Position numbers and translations under genes: made by a program
DNA from: CBDFHV01 sp965247705
GTDB lineage: Bacteria; Pseudomonadota; Alphaproteobacteria; Rhodospirillales; CAMCUA01
Assembly (NCBI GenBank): GCA_965247705.1
Contig: CBDFHV010000083.1
Span: forward strand, 62,001-126,000
DNA length: 64,000 nucleotides
Direction: 5' to 3'
Notes under the pieces: generated by a model
Databases searched by the model: none
What the model was told of the DNA's origin: nothing
The model's input: the letters and a program-made list of their open reading frames with translations, nothing else
Part shown: positions 53,055 through 61,758 of the stretch, piece after piece
Numbering within the stretch: the first letter of the stretch is position 1
Layout: every line of letters starts with the position of its first letter

Positions 53055-53480
53055 ATGAGCGAAGGCGACTACGCCGGCGACATCACGCCCAAGCAGGCGT
53101 TCGAGCTTCTGTCCGAGGATCCCCGCGCCACACTGGTGGATGTGCGGACCGATGCGGAATGGAACAACATCGGGGTGCCGGACCTGAGCGGGTTGGGCAA
53201 ACGCCCGCTGCTGGTTCAGTGGCAAACGGCCCCGACGATGCAGGTGAACCCGGGGTTCGAGGATCAGGTGTCGGAACAGGCCGCCGGCCACGACGCGCCG
53301 ATATTGTTCCTCTGCCGATCGGGCGCCCGGTCCCGCTCCGCCGCCATCGCCATGACCGCCATGGGGTTCGGCCGCTGCTACAACGTCAGCGACGGCTTCG
53401 AGGGGCCGCCCGACGGCGCCGGCTACCGGGGCACCTTGGCCGGCTGGAAGGCCGACGGCCTGCCCTGGCGTCAGGGCTGA
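53055..53480 (+). CDS. rhodanese-domain sulfurtransferase
   Basis: A 141-residue single rhodanese domain. The active-site loop is CRSGARS (Cys near residue 93), with DVRTDAEW upstream. Start ATG 53055 has GGGAGGGAGG before it. It probably transfers sulfane sulfur. Convergent with metZ, so it belongs to the same sulfur-metabolism neighbourhood. Confidence 0.9.
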   Translation: MSEGDYAGDITPKQAFELLSEDPRATLVDVRTDAEWNNIGVPDLSGLGKRPLLVQWQTAPTMQVNPGFEDQVSEQAAGHDAPILFLCRSGARSRSAAIAMTAMGFGRCYNVSDGFEGPPDGAGYRGTLAGWKADGLPWRQG

Positions 53481-53482
53481 GA

Positions 53483-53499
53483 CCGGCGGAGGCCGCCGG
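53483..53499. terminator. hairpin between convergent rhodanese and metZ genes
   Basis: CCGGCGG (53483-53489) pairs with CCGCCGG (53493-53499) around a 3-base loop, immediately after the rhodanese stop. No T tract follows on either strand. Confidence 0.45.
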
Positions 53500-53521
53500 C
53501 AGCGACCGTCCTTGACCGGGG

Positions 53522-54736
53522 TCAGGCGGTGGCGGCGCGGGCGGCCCGGTCGAGATCCTCCTTGATGTCCTCCACGTCCTCCAGGCCGACCGACAGGCGG
53601 ACCAGGGAATCGGTGATGCCCAGCCGGTCCCGTTCCTCCTGTGGAAGCCGCTGATGGGTGGTGGTGGCCGGGTGGGTGACCAGGCTCTTGGCGTCGCCCA
53701 GGTTATTGGAGATGTCCACCAGTTCGAGGCTGTTGAGGAAGCGGAAGGCGGCGTCCCGGCCGCCGGGGACCTCGAAGGCGAGCACCGAGCCGAAGTCGTC
53801 CATCTGGGCCTTGGCCAGGTCGTGCTGCGGGTGGCTGACCAGGCCCGGGTACAGCACCTTCCCGATGCGGTCGTGGCCTTCCAGGAACCGGGCCATCTCG
53901 TGGGTGCTCGCGCAGTGGCGCCGCAGCCGCAGGTCCAGGGTCTCCAGCCCCTTCAGCACCAGCCAGGCGTTGAACGGGCTCATGGCCGGCCCGGTATGGC
54001 GGATGAAGGGTGTCAAGGCGTCGGCGAAGAAGGTTTCGTCGTTGGTGAGCACGGCGCCGCCCAGGCTGCGCCCCTGGCCGTCCATATGCTTGGTGGTCGA
54101 GTAGACGACCGTGTGGGCGCCCATCTCCAGGGGTCGTTGCAGCAGCGGCGTGGCGAAGACGTTGTCCACCACAACCTTGGCACCGGCCCCATTGGCCAGC
54201 GCCACCACGGCCTTGAGGTCGATGATCTCCGTGGTCGGGTTGGATGGGGTTTCCAGGAACACGCAGGCGGTGGGCACCGACAGCGCCTCTTTCCACTGGT
54301 CCAGGTCGGTGCCGTCCACCAGCACGCTGTCGATGCCGAAGCGGGGCAGCAGTTCGCTGCAGATGTAGTGGCACGAGCCGAACAGCGCCCGGGAGGCGAC
54401 CAGGCGGTCGCCGGCGCTGAGCTGGCTGGCCAGCGACGCATAGACGGCGGCCATGCCGCTGGCCATCCCCTGGCACAGGGTGGCGCCTTCCAGCAGGGCG
54501 GCCCGCTGTTCGAACATGGCGACCGTGGGGTTGGCGTAGCGGGAGTAGATGTAGCGCTTCTCTTCCCCCTTGAAGGCGCGCTCCGCGGCCTCGGCCGTGT
54601 CGTAGACGTAGCCCGAGGTCATGAACAGGGCCTCGGAGGTCTCGTCGAAGGCGGAGCGGCGGGTGCCGCCGCGAACCGCGCGGGTGGCCAGCCGCCAGGC
54701 GGCGGCCGGGTCGTCGGGGTGGGCGCTGTCGGGCAT
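53522..54736 (-). CDS. metZ: O-succinylhomoserine sulfhydrylase
   Basis: A 404-residue PLP enzyme of the Cys/Met metabolism family. The PLP Lys is in YSTTKHMDGQGRSLGG (about residue 216); SRYANPT and the substrate-binding Tyr region are present, and the tail VRLSVGLEDVEDIKEDL is typical. It makes homocysteine from O-succinylhomoserine and sulfide. ATG 54736 is used because GGAG lies 9 nt before it and follows a riboswitch, terminator and hairpin; upstream in-frame codons belong to the RNA leader, not protein. Confidence 0.9.
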   Translation of the reverse strand: MPDSAHPDDPAAAWRLATRAVRGGTRRSAFDETSEALFMTSGYVYDTAEAAERAFKGEEKRYIYSRYANPTVAMFEQRAALLEGATLCQGMASGMAAVYASLASQLSAGDRLVASRALFGSCHYICSELLPRFGIDSVLVDGTDLDQWKEALSVPTACVFLETPSNPTTEIIDLKAVVALANGAGAKVVVDNVFATPLLQRPLEMGAHTVVYSTTKHMDGQGRSLGGAVLTNDETFFADALTPFIRHTGPAMSPFNAWLVLKGLETLDLRLRRHCASTHEMARFLEGHDRIGKVLYPGLVSHPQHDLAKAQMDDFGSVLAFEVPGGRDAAFRFLNSLELVDISNNLGDAKSLVTHPATTTHQRLPQEERDRLGITDSLVRLSVGLEDVEDIKEDLDRAARAATA

Positions 54737-54745
54737 GGTGTCGAT

Positions 54746-54763
54746 CTCCGGTCTGGGGACCGG
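54746..54763 (-). promoter_or_regulatory. hairpin overlapping the metZ ribosome-binding site
   Basis: CCGGTC and GACCGG (54748-54763) form a 6-bp hairpin with a four-base loop; the second strand runs into the GGAG ribosome-binding site (54746-54749). It could modulate translation after terminator read-through. Confidence 0.55.
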
Positions 54764-54769
54764 CTCAAG

Positions 54770-54799
54770 AAAAATCCCCCGGCCATGTGGCTCGGGGGG
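54770..54799 (-). terminator. intrinsic terminator after the SAM-II aptamer
   Basis: On the minus strand CCCCCCGAGCC, loop ACAT, GGCCGGGGG, then ATTTTT. A G+C-rich stem plus U tract directly after the riboswitch suggests transcriptional attenuation of metZ. Confidence 0.75.
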
Positions 54800-54810
54800 T
54801 ATCCAGAGCC

Positions 54811-54870
54811 GACCTTTTAGCAAGTTGTTTTCCGTGGTCGCAAGCCGGTCGGGCACAAATCACCACGTAA
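54811..54870 (-). ncRNA. SAM-II riboswitch
   Basis: On the minus strand the leader of metZ carries all SAM-II landmarks: stem CGTGGT/ACCACG, GATTTG after the first strand, CCGGCTTGC in the loop, then AACAACTTGCTAAAAGG, which forms the pseudoknot. SAM-II aptamers are largely alphaproteobacterial and shut off methionine genes when S-adenosylmethionine is plentiful. Its 3' end is 75 nt before the metZ ATG. Confidence 0.93.
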
Positions 54871-54999
54871 CGGGACGATTACCCCGCTGCGTTCCCGTGG
54901 TCAAGGGCAAACGGAAGGCTTGAATTCCGCCGCCAGGCACGCCTTCTTAGACGGGAGTCGACAAGACCCTCATTTTGGGGTCAGGACAAGGAGCCCCTC

Positions 55000-56433
55000 A
55001 TGACCGATCTGGCGACCACCGACGATCTGTTCTACACGCGCACGGGCATGGACCGGAACGGCGTGGAAAAGCTGGTCGCCGGCTCCCTCCAGGATGCCGA
55101 CGACGGGGAGCTGTTCCTGGAGTTCAGGCAGTCCGAAAGCCTCTCCTACGATGACGGTCGGCTGAAATCAGCCAGCTTCGATACGTCCCAGGGTTTCGGG
55201 CTCCGGGCCATCGCTGGCGAGGCCACCGGCTATGCCCACGCTTCCGAGCTCAGCGAAGACGCGATCCGCCGGGCCGGCGAGACGGTAAAGGCCGTCACCC
55301 GCGGTCATTCGGGAACCGCCGCCGCCGCCGCGGCGGGCACCAACCGCAACCTCTACGGCGATCTGAACCCGCTCGCCACCACGCCTTTCGAAACCAAGGT
55401 CAATCTTCTGGGCGAGATCGATGCCTATCTGCGGGACAAGGATTCCCGGGTCCAGCAGGTCATGGCGTCCATCGCCGGCGAGTGGCAGGCGGTGCAGATC
55501 GTGCGCGCCGACGGCCGGCGGACGGCCGACATCCGGCCCCTGGTGCGGCTCAACGTCGCCGTGGTAGCGGCTTCGGGGGAGCGCATGGAAACCGGCAGCT
55601 ACGGCGTCGGCGGGCGGGTCGCATTCGACCGCTACCTGGCCCCCGACGCCTGGCACGAAGTGGCCGACGAGGCCCTGCGCCAGGCCCTGCTCAACCTGGA
55701 GGCGGTCCCCGCCCCGGCCGGCGAGATGCCGGTGATCCTGGGCCCCGGATGGCCCGGTATCCTGCTCCACGAGGCCATCGGCCATGGTCTGGAGGGGGAC
55801 TTCAACCGCAAGAAGACCTCCGCCTTCGCCGGCCTCATGGGTCAGCGGATCGGCACCCCGGGGGTGACCGTGGTCGACGACGGCACCATCGCCGATCTTC
55901 GTGGGTCGCTGACGGTGGACGACGAGGGCACCCCGTCCCAGCGCACCGTGCTGATCGAGGATGGAGTGATGGTCGGCCACATCCACGACCGCATGAACGC
56001 CCGGCTGATGGGCATGGAGGCCACCGGCAACGGGCGTCGGCAAAGCTTCGCCCACAAGCCCCTGCCGCGGATGACCAACACCTACATGCTGAACGGCCCC
56101 CACGATCCGCAAGAGATCATGGCCTCGGTGGACCATGGCGTTTACGCGGTCAGCTTCGGCGGCGGTCAGGTGGATATCACCTCCGGCAAGTTCGTCTTCT
56201 CCTGCACCGAATCCTACCAGATCGAGAACGGACGCATCGGCGCACCGCTGAAGGGCGCCACCCTCATCGGCAACGGCCCCGACGTGCTGACCCGGGTGTC
56301 CATGGTCGGCAACGACATGGCCCTCGATCCGGGGGTCGGTACCTGCGGCAAGGATGGCCAGGGGGTGCCCGTGGGCGTCGGCCAACCCACCCTGAAGGTG
56401 GACGCGATCACTGTCGGCGGCACGGCCGTCTGA
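55000..56433 (+). CDS. tldD: TldD metalloprotease subunit
   Basis: A 477-residue TldD/PmbA-family protein, TldD type. The zinc motif is HEAIGHGLEGD (about 258-268) with a further Cys/His region at FSCTESYQIENG. With TldE (PmbA, not in this window) it cleaves and matures peptides in the cytoplasm. AAGGAG precedes ATG 55000. Convergent with the gamma-glutamylcyclotransferase-like gene, 13 bp apart. Confidence 0.93.
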   Translation: MTDLATTDDLFYTRTGMDRNGVEKLVAGSLQDADDGELFLEFRQSESLSYDDGRLKSASFDTSQGFGLRAIAGEATGYAHASELSEDAIRRAGETVKAVTRGHSGTAAAAAAGTNRNLYGDLNPLATTPFETKVNLLGEIDAYLRDKDSRVQQVMASIAGEWQAVQIVRADGRRTADIRPLVRLNVAVVAASGERMETGSYGVGGRVAFDRYLAPDAWHEVADEALRQALLNLEAVPAPAGEMPVILGPGWPGILLHEAIGHGLEGDFNRKKTSAFAGLMGQRIGTPGVTVVDDGTIADLRGSLTVDDEGTPSQRTVLIEDGVMVGHIHDRMNARLMGMEATGNGRRQSFAHKPLPRMTNTYMLNGPHDPQEIMASVDHGVYAVSFGGGQVDITSGKFVFSCTESYQIENGRIGAPLKGATLIGNGPDVLTRVSMVGNDMALDPGVGTCGKDGQGVPVGVGQPTLKVDAITVGGTAV

Positions 56434-56446
56434 CGCGGCGCGAGGT

Positions 56447-57013
56447 CTATTCCGCAGGGTCGACGCCCTCGAGGAAAGATATCCAGCGTTCCGGCAGGCC
56501 ATGCGCTTTTGCCCCCTCTCTGAGAAGGGTCACATAGCGGAGTGATGGGCTCCCGTCCTCCTCCTTGCCGTCGGCGATATAGGTGACGGCGTCAAGGAAG
56601 TTTCCGTTGACGTCTTCGGCAACCAGCCAGAGCGGACGATAGCGTCGGCCCGGGATGCCTTCGCTCGCATTCAGTCGAACAAGATCGCGTCGGCTGATGC
56701 GGTAGAGGACGCCCCAGACCTCTCCTTCCTTGTCAGGGCTAATGTTGGCGGGCGCCGCCCGGCCCTTGGGGCGGCCTTCGAGATTGAACCGCAGGCGATA
56801 GCCCGTGATCCGGCCGGCCCGCCATTCCCGGGGCCGCATGCCGCGTCGTTCGCGGAACACGCGGTCATGCATATTGGCGCCATAGGCGAAATACCACACC
56901 GCATCCTCCGGGCGGCCATCCAACCTCAACCCCCAGGCGCGATACCACAGCCGCGCCAGCGGCCAGAAACACGACGCCATGGGGATCCAAGCCTGCCGCA
57001 GGGCGCGCCTCAT
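56447..57013 (-). CDS. gamma-glutamylcyclotransferase-like protein
   Basis: A 188-residue protein with the GGCT fold. The substrate loop is WYFAYGANMHD, and the catalytic Glu is most likely in RLNASEGIPG. A hydrophobic stretch lies at the N-terminus (about 8-30). Such enzymes split gamma-glutamyl amides or glutathione to 5-oxoproline. ATG 57013 overlaps the MFS stop by 4 bases (ATGA). It is the last gene of the seven-gene run that also contains gshA. Confidence 0.85.
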   Translation of the reverse strand: MRRALRQAWIPMASCFWPLARLWYRAWGLRLDGRPEDAVWYFAYGANMHDRVFRERRGMRPREWRAGRITGYRLRFNLEGRPKGRAAPANISPDKEGEVWGVLYRISRRDLVRLNASEGIPGRRYRPLWLVAEDVNGNFLDAVTYIADGKEEDGSPSLRYVTLLREGAKAHGLPERWISFLEGVDPAE

Positions 57014-58290
57014 GGGCCTCTTTCCCCGCGGGACAGTCGCCCATAGAGCACGAGCTGCAGTACGGTGGCCAGTAGCGCGACGACGAAGACCGCTGGCAGC
57101 GACACCACGTCGGCGAGGACGGCGCCCAACAACGGTAGAAGGGCGGCGGGCGAGGCGAGGGCGTTGAAATAGGCGGAATAGGCCGGGCGCCGCGCGTTCG
57201 GTGAAATCTCCATGAGATAGCCGAGGTAGCCGATGGTCATGCCGTTGATCAGCGCGCCGATAGAGACGAACAGCACGGCATAGGCGGCGAGGATTGCGAA
57301 TGGCGTCAGGCTGGAGGCAGCAGCGATTATGGCGAGCGCGCCAAGGGGCGGGACCAGACGCAAGCCCCCGACGGCTTGCAACAATGCGAGTTTTCCAAAT
57401 CGATCGCCAACGCGACCCCATAGAGCGTTCGACAACAGCGCGCCCGTTGTCTGGGCGCCCAGCAAGATGCCGACATCCTTCACATCCAGCCCGACCGTGC
57501 CCGCGGCGACCACGTAGAAGGGCAGGGCCATGAGTGTCGCGCCTCCCAGCCACTGGGTATAGAGAAACAGGCGAAATCGGCCGTCGGTTCGCAGGACATC
57601 CAATCCGCCCTTGAGGAACTGACCAAAACCCGGGGACGGGACGTCATTTTTGGGGGGTGTCGGCGGCTCTCCCGCCCAAATGAAGCTGAGCGACGAGACG
57701 AACATGAATGCCGAGGCCAGCGCGAAGATCAGCCCATAGGCCGTGAACAGAGTTTCGACTGCCAGGAGCCGATGAATGATGGCCGCGACGGCGAGGGCCA
57801 GCACGCCACCGCCGAAAAAGCGCCAGGCCAGCATCCGGCTTCGGGCGCCCGACGGGATCGACCGGCCAACGATGTCATTGTAGGGCACCGCGACGATCCC
57901 GCTGACGAAGGCATAAAGGGTCCACAGGGCGAGAAAGCCGCCGGCGACCCAGGCGCTCGCGGGGTGGCCGGCGATCGCGAACAGCAGCCCGATCAGGGCG
58001 AGGCATCCCGCCCGGCCAAAGGCGCCGACGGCGTAGAACGGCATGCGGCGCTCCGCCCGCTGGGCGAGAAAGCCAACCACGAGCTGTGGCAACAGCCAGC
58101 CGAGGCGTAAGACGGCGCTCGCCGCACCCACCGCGTAAACGTTGCCGGTCAGATGATTGACCAGGGAATCGACCGCCGACGATCCGGCCTGGAACGAGGC
58201 ACCGGCGCCGGCGATCTTCCAGAATGCGGGTCCGCCGGCTGTCTCTCCGATCTGCCGAGCGGCGTTCGGCGGGGTGTCAGACGGTGACAT
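57010..58290 (-). CDS. MFS transporter
   Basis: A 426-residue major-facilitator protein with about twelve membrane segments. NDIVGRSIPSGARSRMLAWR is the A-like cytoplasmic loop and DRFGKLALLQAVGG the second half. Substrate unknown. It overlaps the flippase-like gene by 14 bases and the GGCT-like gene by 4, so the three are co-translated. Confidence 0.88.
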   Translation of the reverse strand: MSPSDTPPNAARQIGETAGGPAFWKIAGAGASFQAGSSAVDSLVNHLTGNVYAVGAASAVLRLGWLLPQLVVGFLAQRAERRMPFYAVGAFGRAGCLALIGLLFAIAGHPASAWVAGGFLALWTLYAFVSGIVAVPYNDIVGRSIPSGARSRMLAWRFFGGGVLALAVAAIIHRLLAVETLFTAYGLIFALASAFMFVSSLSFIWAGEPPTPPKNDVPSPGFGQFLKGGLDVLRTDGRFRLFLYTQWLGGATLMALPFYVVAAGTVGLDVKDVGILLGAQTTGALLSNALWGRVGDRFGKLALLQAVGGLRLVPPLGALAIIAAASSLTPFAILAAYAVLFVSIGALINGMTIGYLGYLMEISPNARRPAYSAYFNALASPAALLPLLGAVLADVVSLPAVFVVALLATVLQLVLYGRLSRGERGP

Positions 58291-59335
58291 CGGCTTTCGC
58301 CGTCGCCTTGCGCACTTGCCGAAGATCGATGCCGCTTTGCAGGAAGAACAACAGCCCCGGCCCCACCATCAAAACGATGGTGAGGATCTGGCTGAACAAG
58401 ATCATCGCCAGCGCTTGTTCGTCGGGCACGCCAAGCAGGTTGAGGGCAAAGCCCGAGCCGAGGACGAATCCGCCGGGCACGCGGACGAAGCGGCTCAGCA
58501 CCATGGCGAATCCCGCGAATACCATGAGAAACAGATAATCGAACGGCGTTAGCAGGATTCCGACCGCCAGACCCGCCCACAGGAAATGGGTGGCGGCGAT
58601 GATCTTCATCAATACGCTGGCCAGAACCGCGCCAATCTGGCGGCGGCGTTCGCGCGGCCACACGATTCCGTCCCGGATCGCGGTCCTCAGGCCCCCAAAG
58701 CGTTTGCCGCCCCTTGCGGTCAGCCAGTCGATTCCCCGGCTTATCCAGGAATCCTCGCGGTCGAGGGGCGATCGGCCAGCGAACATGACGAAGAGCAGGG
58801 CGGAAAACAGCAGGAGGTTCAGACCGCCCCCTACCGCCAACCCGAACCGCACATCGCCCTCGACGTCAGGGATGCGGCCGGCCGTCGCCACAAATGCCGC
58901 GAACAGGGCAAACACAAGGCCGTCAAGAAAGCGCTCGATAGCCGTCGTCGTCAGAACACTGGCCCAGCGCAAGCCTTCTAACCGTGCGATAAGTCACGAC
59001 CGCACCAGCGGACTGATGCCGAGGGGAACGAGGATCGCAAGGCCATAGCCGGCAAGGGTCGCGCCGCAGAGCCGGAAGCTCGAAACCGGCTTGAGATCGA
59101 ACAGAATCTGTCGCCATTTCCAGCCACGAGTCAGTTGTTCGAGCAGGATGGCGACGGCCAACACAAACAGCCAGCCCCAACTGGCGCCAGCAACGGCGGA
59201 CAGGAACCGCTCAAAATCCAGGTCCCCGTACAGCCAGAACAGCGCGGCGATCCCAAGCGCGGCGCCGATCGTCGGGAGGACCAAGCGAACGACGAGCCTG
59301 TTTCTGCCTCTAGCTGAATCCGTGCCCGATACCAT
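58277..59335 (-). pseudogene. flippase-like (lysylphosphatidylglycerol synthase TM/UPF0104) gene with one in-frame TGA
   Basis: A continuous 353-codon frame encodes an integral membrane protein of the UPF0104 flippase-like family. N-terminal part: LFWLYGDLDFERFLSAVAG and GWKWRQILFDL; C-terminal part: TTTAIERFLDGLVFAL and VPGGFVLGSG. A single TGA at 58994-58996 interrupts it after PLVRS, where family members continue without a break; Trp (TGG) fits well there. The frame is the same on both sides, so one G to A change accounts for it. It could be a nonsense mutation or a base error. Confidence 0.85.
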
Positions 59336-59352
59336 CCGTCCGAGTCAGACCC

Positions 59353-59808
59353 CTATTCCATGGCCGGGAATCCCGCACGCATGTAGGCGATCACCTGCCA
59401 GACTTCCGTCGGCGTGAGCACTTCCTTGAAGGTTGGCATGTCGGTCTTGAGCCGTTCACCGCACTCCATGATGGTCCACAGGAAGAAGTCGTCCTTCATC
59501 ATCGGCATGGCCAACATGTCGACGAGGTTCGAGGGTGGTGGATCCAGTTCCTTGCCGGCCTCGCCGTCGCCCCGGCCATTGGGACCATGGCACGATCCGC
59601 ACTGCTCCGCGTAGATCGCGATTCCCGCCCCGATTGCCGCCGCCGTCGTTTCGAGGGGACTTGCGGCGCCTCGGAATGGTTCTGGAATGCCGTTCTGCAT
59701 GACATAGTTGTGCCGCGCCATGCCGCGACCCGGTCCATGGGCCAGGGCCGCCGTGACAATGGCCGTGATTGCCCCCGCGGCGATACATAGTGCGAACAGT
59801 CGTTTCAT
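59353..59808 (-). CDS. exported c-type cytochrome (monohaem)
   Basis: A 151-residue cytochrome c. The signal peptide ends TAALA before HGPGR. Haem is bound by CGSCH (about residues 70-74), and Met in one of the later MPMM or DMPTF segments is the likely sixth ligand. Periplasmic electron carrier. It lies 45 bp after another cytochrome c gene in the same run. Confidence 0.9.
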   Translation of the reverse strand: MKRLFALCIAAGAITAIVTAALAHGPGRGMARHNYVMQNGIPEPFRGAASPLETTAAAIGAGIAIYAEQCGSCHGPNGRGDGEAGKELDPPPSNLVDMLAMPMMKDDFFLWTIMECGERLKTDMPTFKEVLTPTEVWQVIAYMRAGFPAME

Positions 59809-59853
59809 GGGTAGGCATTCCTTCTCTGTGGGTTGGAACGAGGTCGATGGGAT

Positions 59854-60315
59854 CTACCGCCGGGAGGCCTTGTCTCGTTGGGCCTGGGCGTCGCGGATAT
59901 CGGCCGGCCATCGGCTCTTGATGTAGGCCAGGACCGCCCAGATTTCACGGTCTTCCAGGACGTCGGCATATCCAACCATGGCGCTTCGGTAGCCGCCCCC
60001 GGCAACGGCGGCGGGGCCCAATTTGGTCAGTTCGAACAACTGGGTGTCCGGGTGATGCCAGGTGTGGCCGTTGGCGTCGTGGGGCGGAGCCGGAAGCGTG
60101 CCGTCGGCCTTGCGTTGCCGCCAGTTCGGCTCGCCCTCCAGGTTCTTGCCGTGGCAGGAGGCGCAGTGTTCGGCGTAGACCCCGGTCCCCAGGGCCACCA
60201 GGTCCGGGTCCGTCGCATCGGCATGCCGTGGGCCGCCGGCACCGCTGGCGTACCAGGCGATGGCGCCGATGACGGCAATCAGAAGCACACCAACAACGGC
60301 GAGGACGCGCATCAT
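59854..60315 (-). CDS. membrane-anchored c-type cytochrome (monohaem)
   Basis: A 153-residue cytochrome c. Residues about 3-24 form an uncleaved-looking membrane anchor or signal peptide. CASCH binds haem; Met in YRSAMVGYADVL is the likely axial ligand. ATG 60315 is chosen; a TTG further upstream is possible. It lies 45 bp after gshA. Function within the run is unclear, perhaps an electron outlet for a dehydrogenase. Confidence 0.87.
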   Translation of the reverse strand: MMRVLAVVGVLLIAVIGAIAWYASGAGGPRHADATDPDLVALGTGVYAEHCASCHGKNLEGEPNWRQRKADGTLPAPPHDANGHTWHHPDTQLFELTKLGPAAVAGGGYRSAMVGYADVLEDREIWAVLAYIKSRWPADIRDAQAQRDKASRR

Positions 60316-60360
60316 GGCGATTCGGATTCGGGCGGGATTCCAGCGGTCCAAAACAAGGCG

Positions 60361-61737
60361 CTAATAGGCGAATTCCTTGAACGCCGGATTCACGGAGCCC
60401 TGCCAGGGTCCCTCGTAGCGGGCCAAGAGTTCTTCCGCCGGTGTGACGCCCGACTCGGCGATGCGGCGCAGGGGATCGAGGAAATGGCTTTCGTCCTGAC
60501 CCAAGGCGTCCTCCCGCGCCCGGCTGGCCAGTCCCTGTTCGGCCATTTCCAGGCAGCGGAGGGCGATCTCGCACACCGTTTCCCGTCGGAAGGGGGTCTT
60601 GAGGGCCGACCGGGGGACGTCCCGGCGCAGTGTCCCGTGCTCCTCCACCGTCCAGTCCTTGACCATGTCCCAGGCGGCGTTGCGCACGGCATCGTCATAC
60701 AGCAGCCCGACCCAGAACGCCGGCAGGGCGCACAGGGACGCCCATGGGCCGCCGTCGGCGCCGCGCATCTCCAGATAGTGCTTCAGGCGCACTTCGGGAA
60801 AGGCGGTGGTCATGTGGTCGCGCCAATCCTTCAGGGTCGGCGCCTCGCCGGGCAGCGCCGGCAGGCGGCCGGCCATGAAGTCCCGGAACGACTGGCCGGA
60901 GGCATCGATGTAGGTGCCGTCCCGGTAGACGAAGTACATGGGGACGTCCAGCAGGTAGTCCACGTAGGCCTCGAACCCGAACCCCTCATCGAAGATGAAG
61001 GGCAGGATGCCGGTGCGGTCCGGGTCCGTATCGGTCCAAATGTGGCTGCGATAGCTGAGGAAGCCGTTGGTCTTGCCCTCCTTCAAGGGCGAATTGGCCC
61101 ACAGGGCCGTGGCGATGGGCTGCAAGGCCATGGAAAGGCGGAACATCTGGACCATGCTGGCTTCCGAACAGAAGTCCAGGTTCACCTGTACCGTGCAGGT
61201 GGACTGCATCATCTCCAGGCCCATGGTGCCCCGCTTCGGCATGTAGTTGCCCATGATCTTGTAGCGGCCCTTGGGCATCCAGGGCATCTCGTCGCGCCGC
61301 CACTTGGGGTGGTAGCCGAGGCCGAGGAAACCGATCCCCAGTTCGTCGCCCACCGTTTTCACTTGGCGCAGGTGACCGTTTACCTCGGCGCAGGTCTGGT
61401 GGACCGTCAGCAGGGGCGCGCCGGAAAGTTCCACCTGGCCGGCCGGCTCCAGGCTGACGGAGCTGAGATCGGGGCGGCTGAGGGCAACCGGGTTGCCCTT
61501 CTCCAGCACCGGCGTCCAGCCAAAGCGAGTCAGGCCCTCCAGCAGCGCCCGGATGCCGTCGGGGCCCTCATAGGGCAGGGGCCGTAGGTCCGACAGCCGG
61601 AAGCCGAATTTCTCGTGTTCCGTGCCGATACGCCACTCCGCGGGCGGCTTGCAGCCGGTCTCCAGGTCGGCGACCAGTTGGGCCTTGTCCGTCATGACCC
61701 CGTCGTCGGCGGGTGAAGTCGTGATGACATCGCTCAT
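60361..61737 (-). CDS. gshA: glutamate-cysteine ligase, plant/alphaproteobacterial type
   Basis: A 458-residue class-3 glutamate-cysteine ligase. IGTEHEKFGF near the start, GYHPKWRRDEMPWMPKGRYKIM and TCTVQVNLDFCSEASM are typical. It makes gamma-glutamylcysteine, the first step of glutathione synthesis. Cys pairs include those that form the redox switch in plant enzymes, but their roles here are unproven. It lies 21 bp after rsmE and 45 bp before the cytochrome gene. Confidence 0.94.
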   Translation of the reverse strand: MSDVITTSPADDGVMTDKAQLVADLETGCKPPAEWRIGTEHEKFGFRLSDLRPLPYEGPDGIRALLEGLTRFGWTPVLEKGNPVALSRPDLSSVSLEPAGQVELSGAPLLTVHQTCAEVNGHLRQVKTVGDELGIGFLGLGYHPKWRRDEMPWMPKGRYKIMGNYMPKRGTMGLEMMQSTCTVQVNLDFCSEASMVQMFRLSMALQPIATALWANSPLKEGKTNGFLSYRSHIWTDTDPDRTGILPFIFDEGFGFEAYVDYLLDVPMYFVYRDGTYIDASGQSFRDFMAGRLPALPGEAPTLKDWRDHMTTAFPEVRLKHYLEMRGADGGPWASLCALPAFWVGLLYDDAVRNAAWDMVKDWTVEEHGTLRRDVPRSALKTPFRRETVCEIALRCLEMAEQGLASRAREDALGQDESHFLDPLRRIAESGVTPAEELLARYEGPWQGSVNPAFKEFAY

Positions 61738-61758
61738 GGGTCCAGATCCCGCTTTCGC

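Noticed and set aside
57014..57553. Upstream extension of the GGCT-like frame
   Set aside because: It overlaps the MFS gene in another frame and is Arg-rich; the ATG at 57013 with a 4-base overlap is a normal coupled start.
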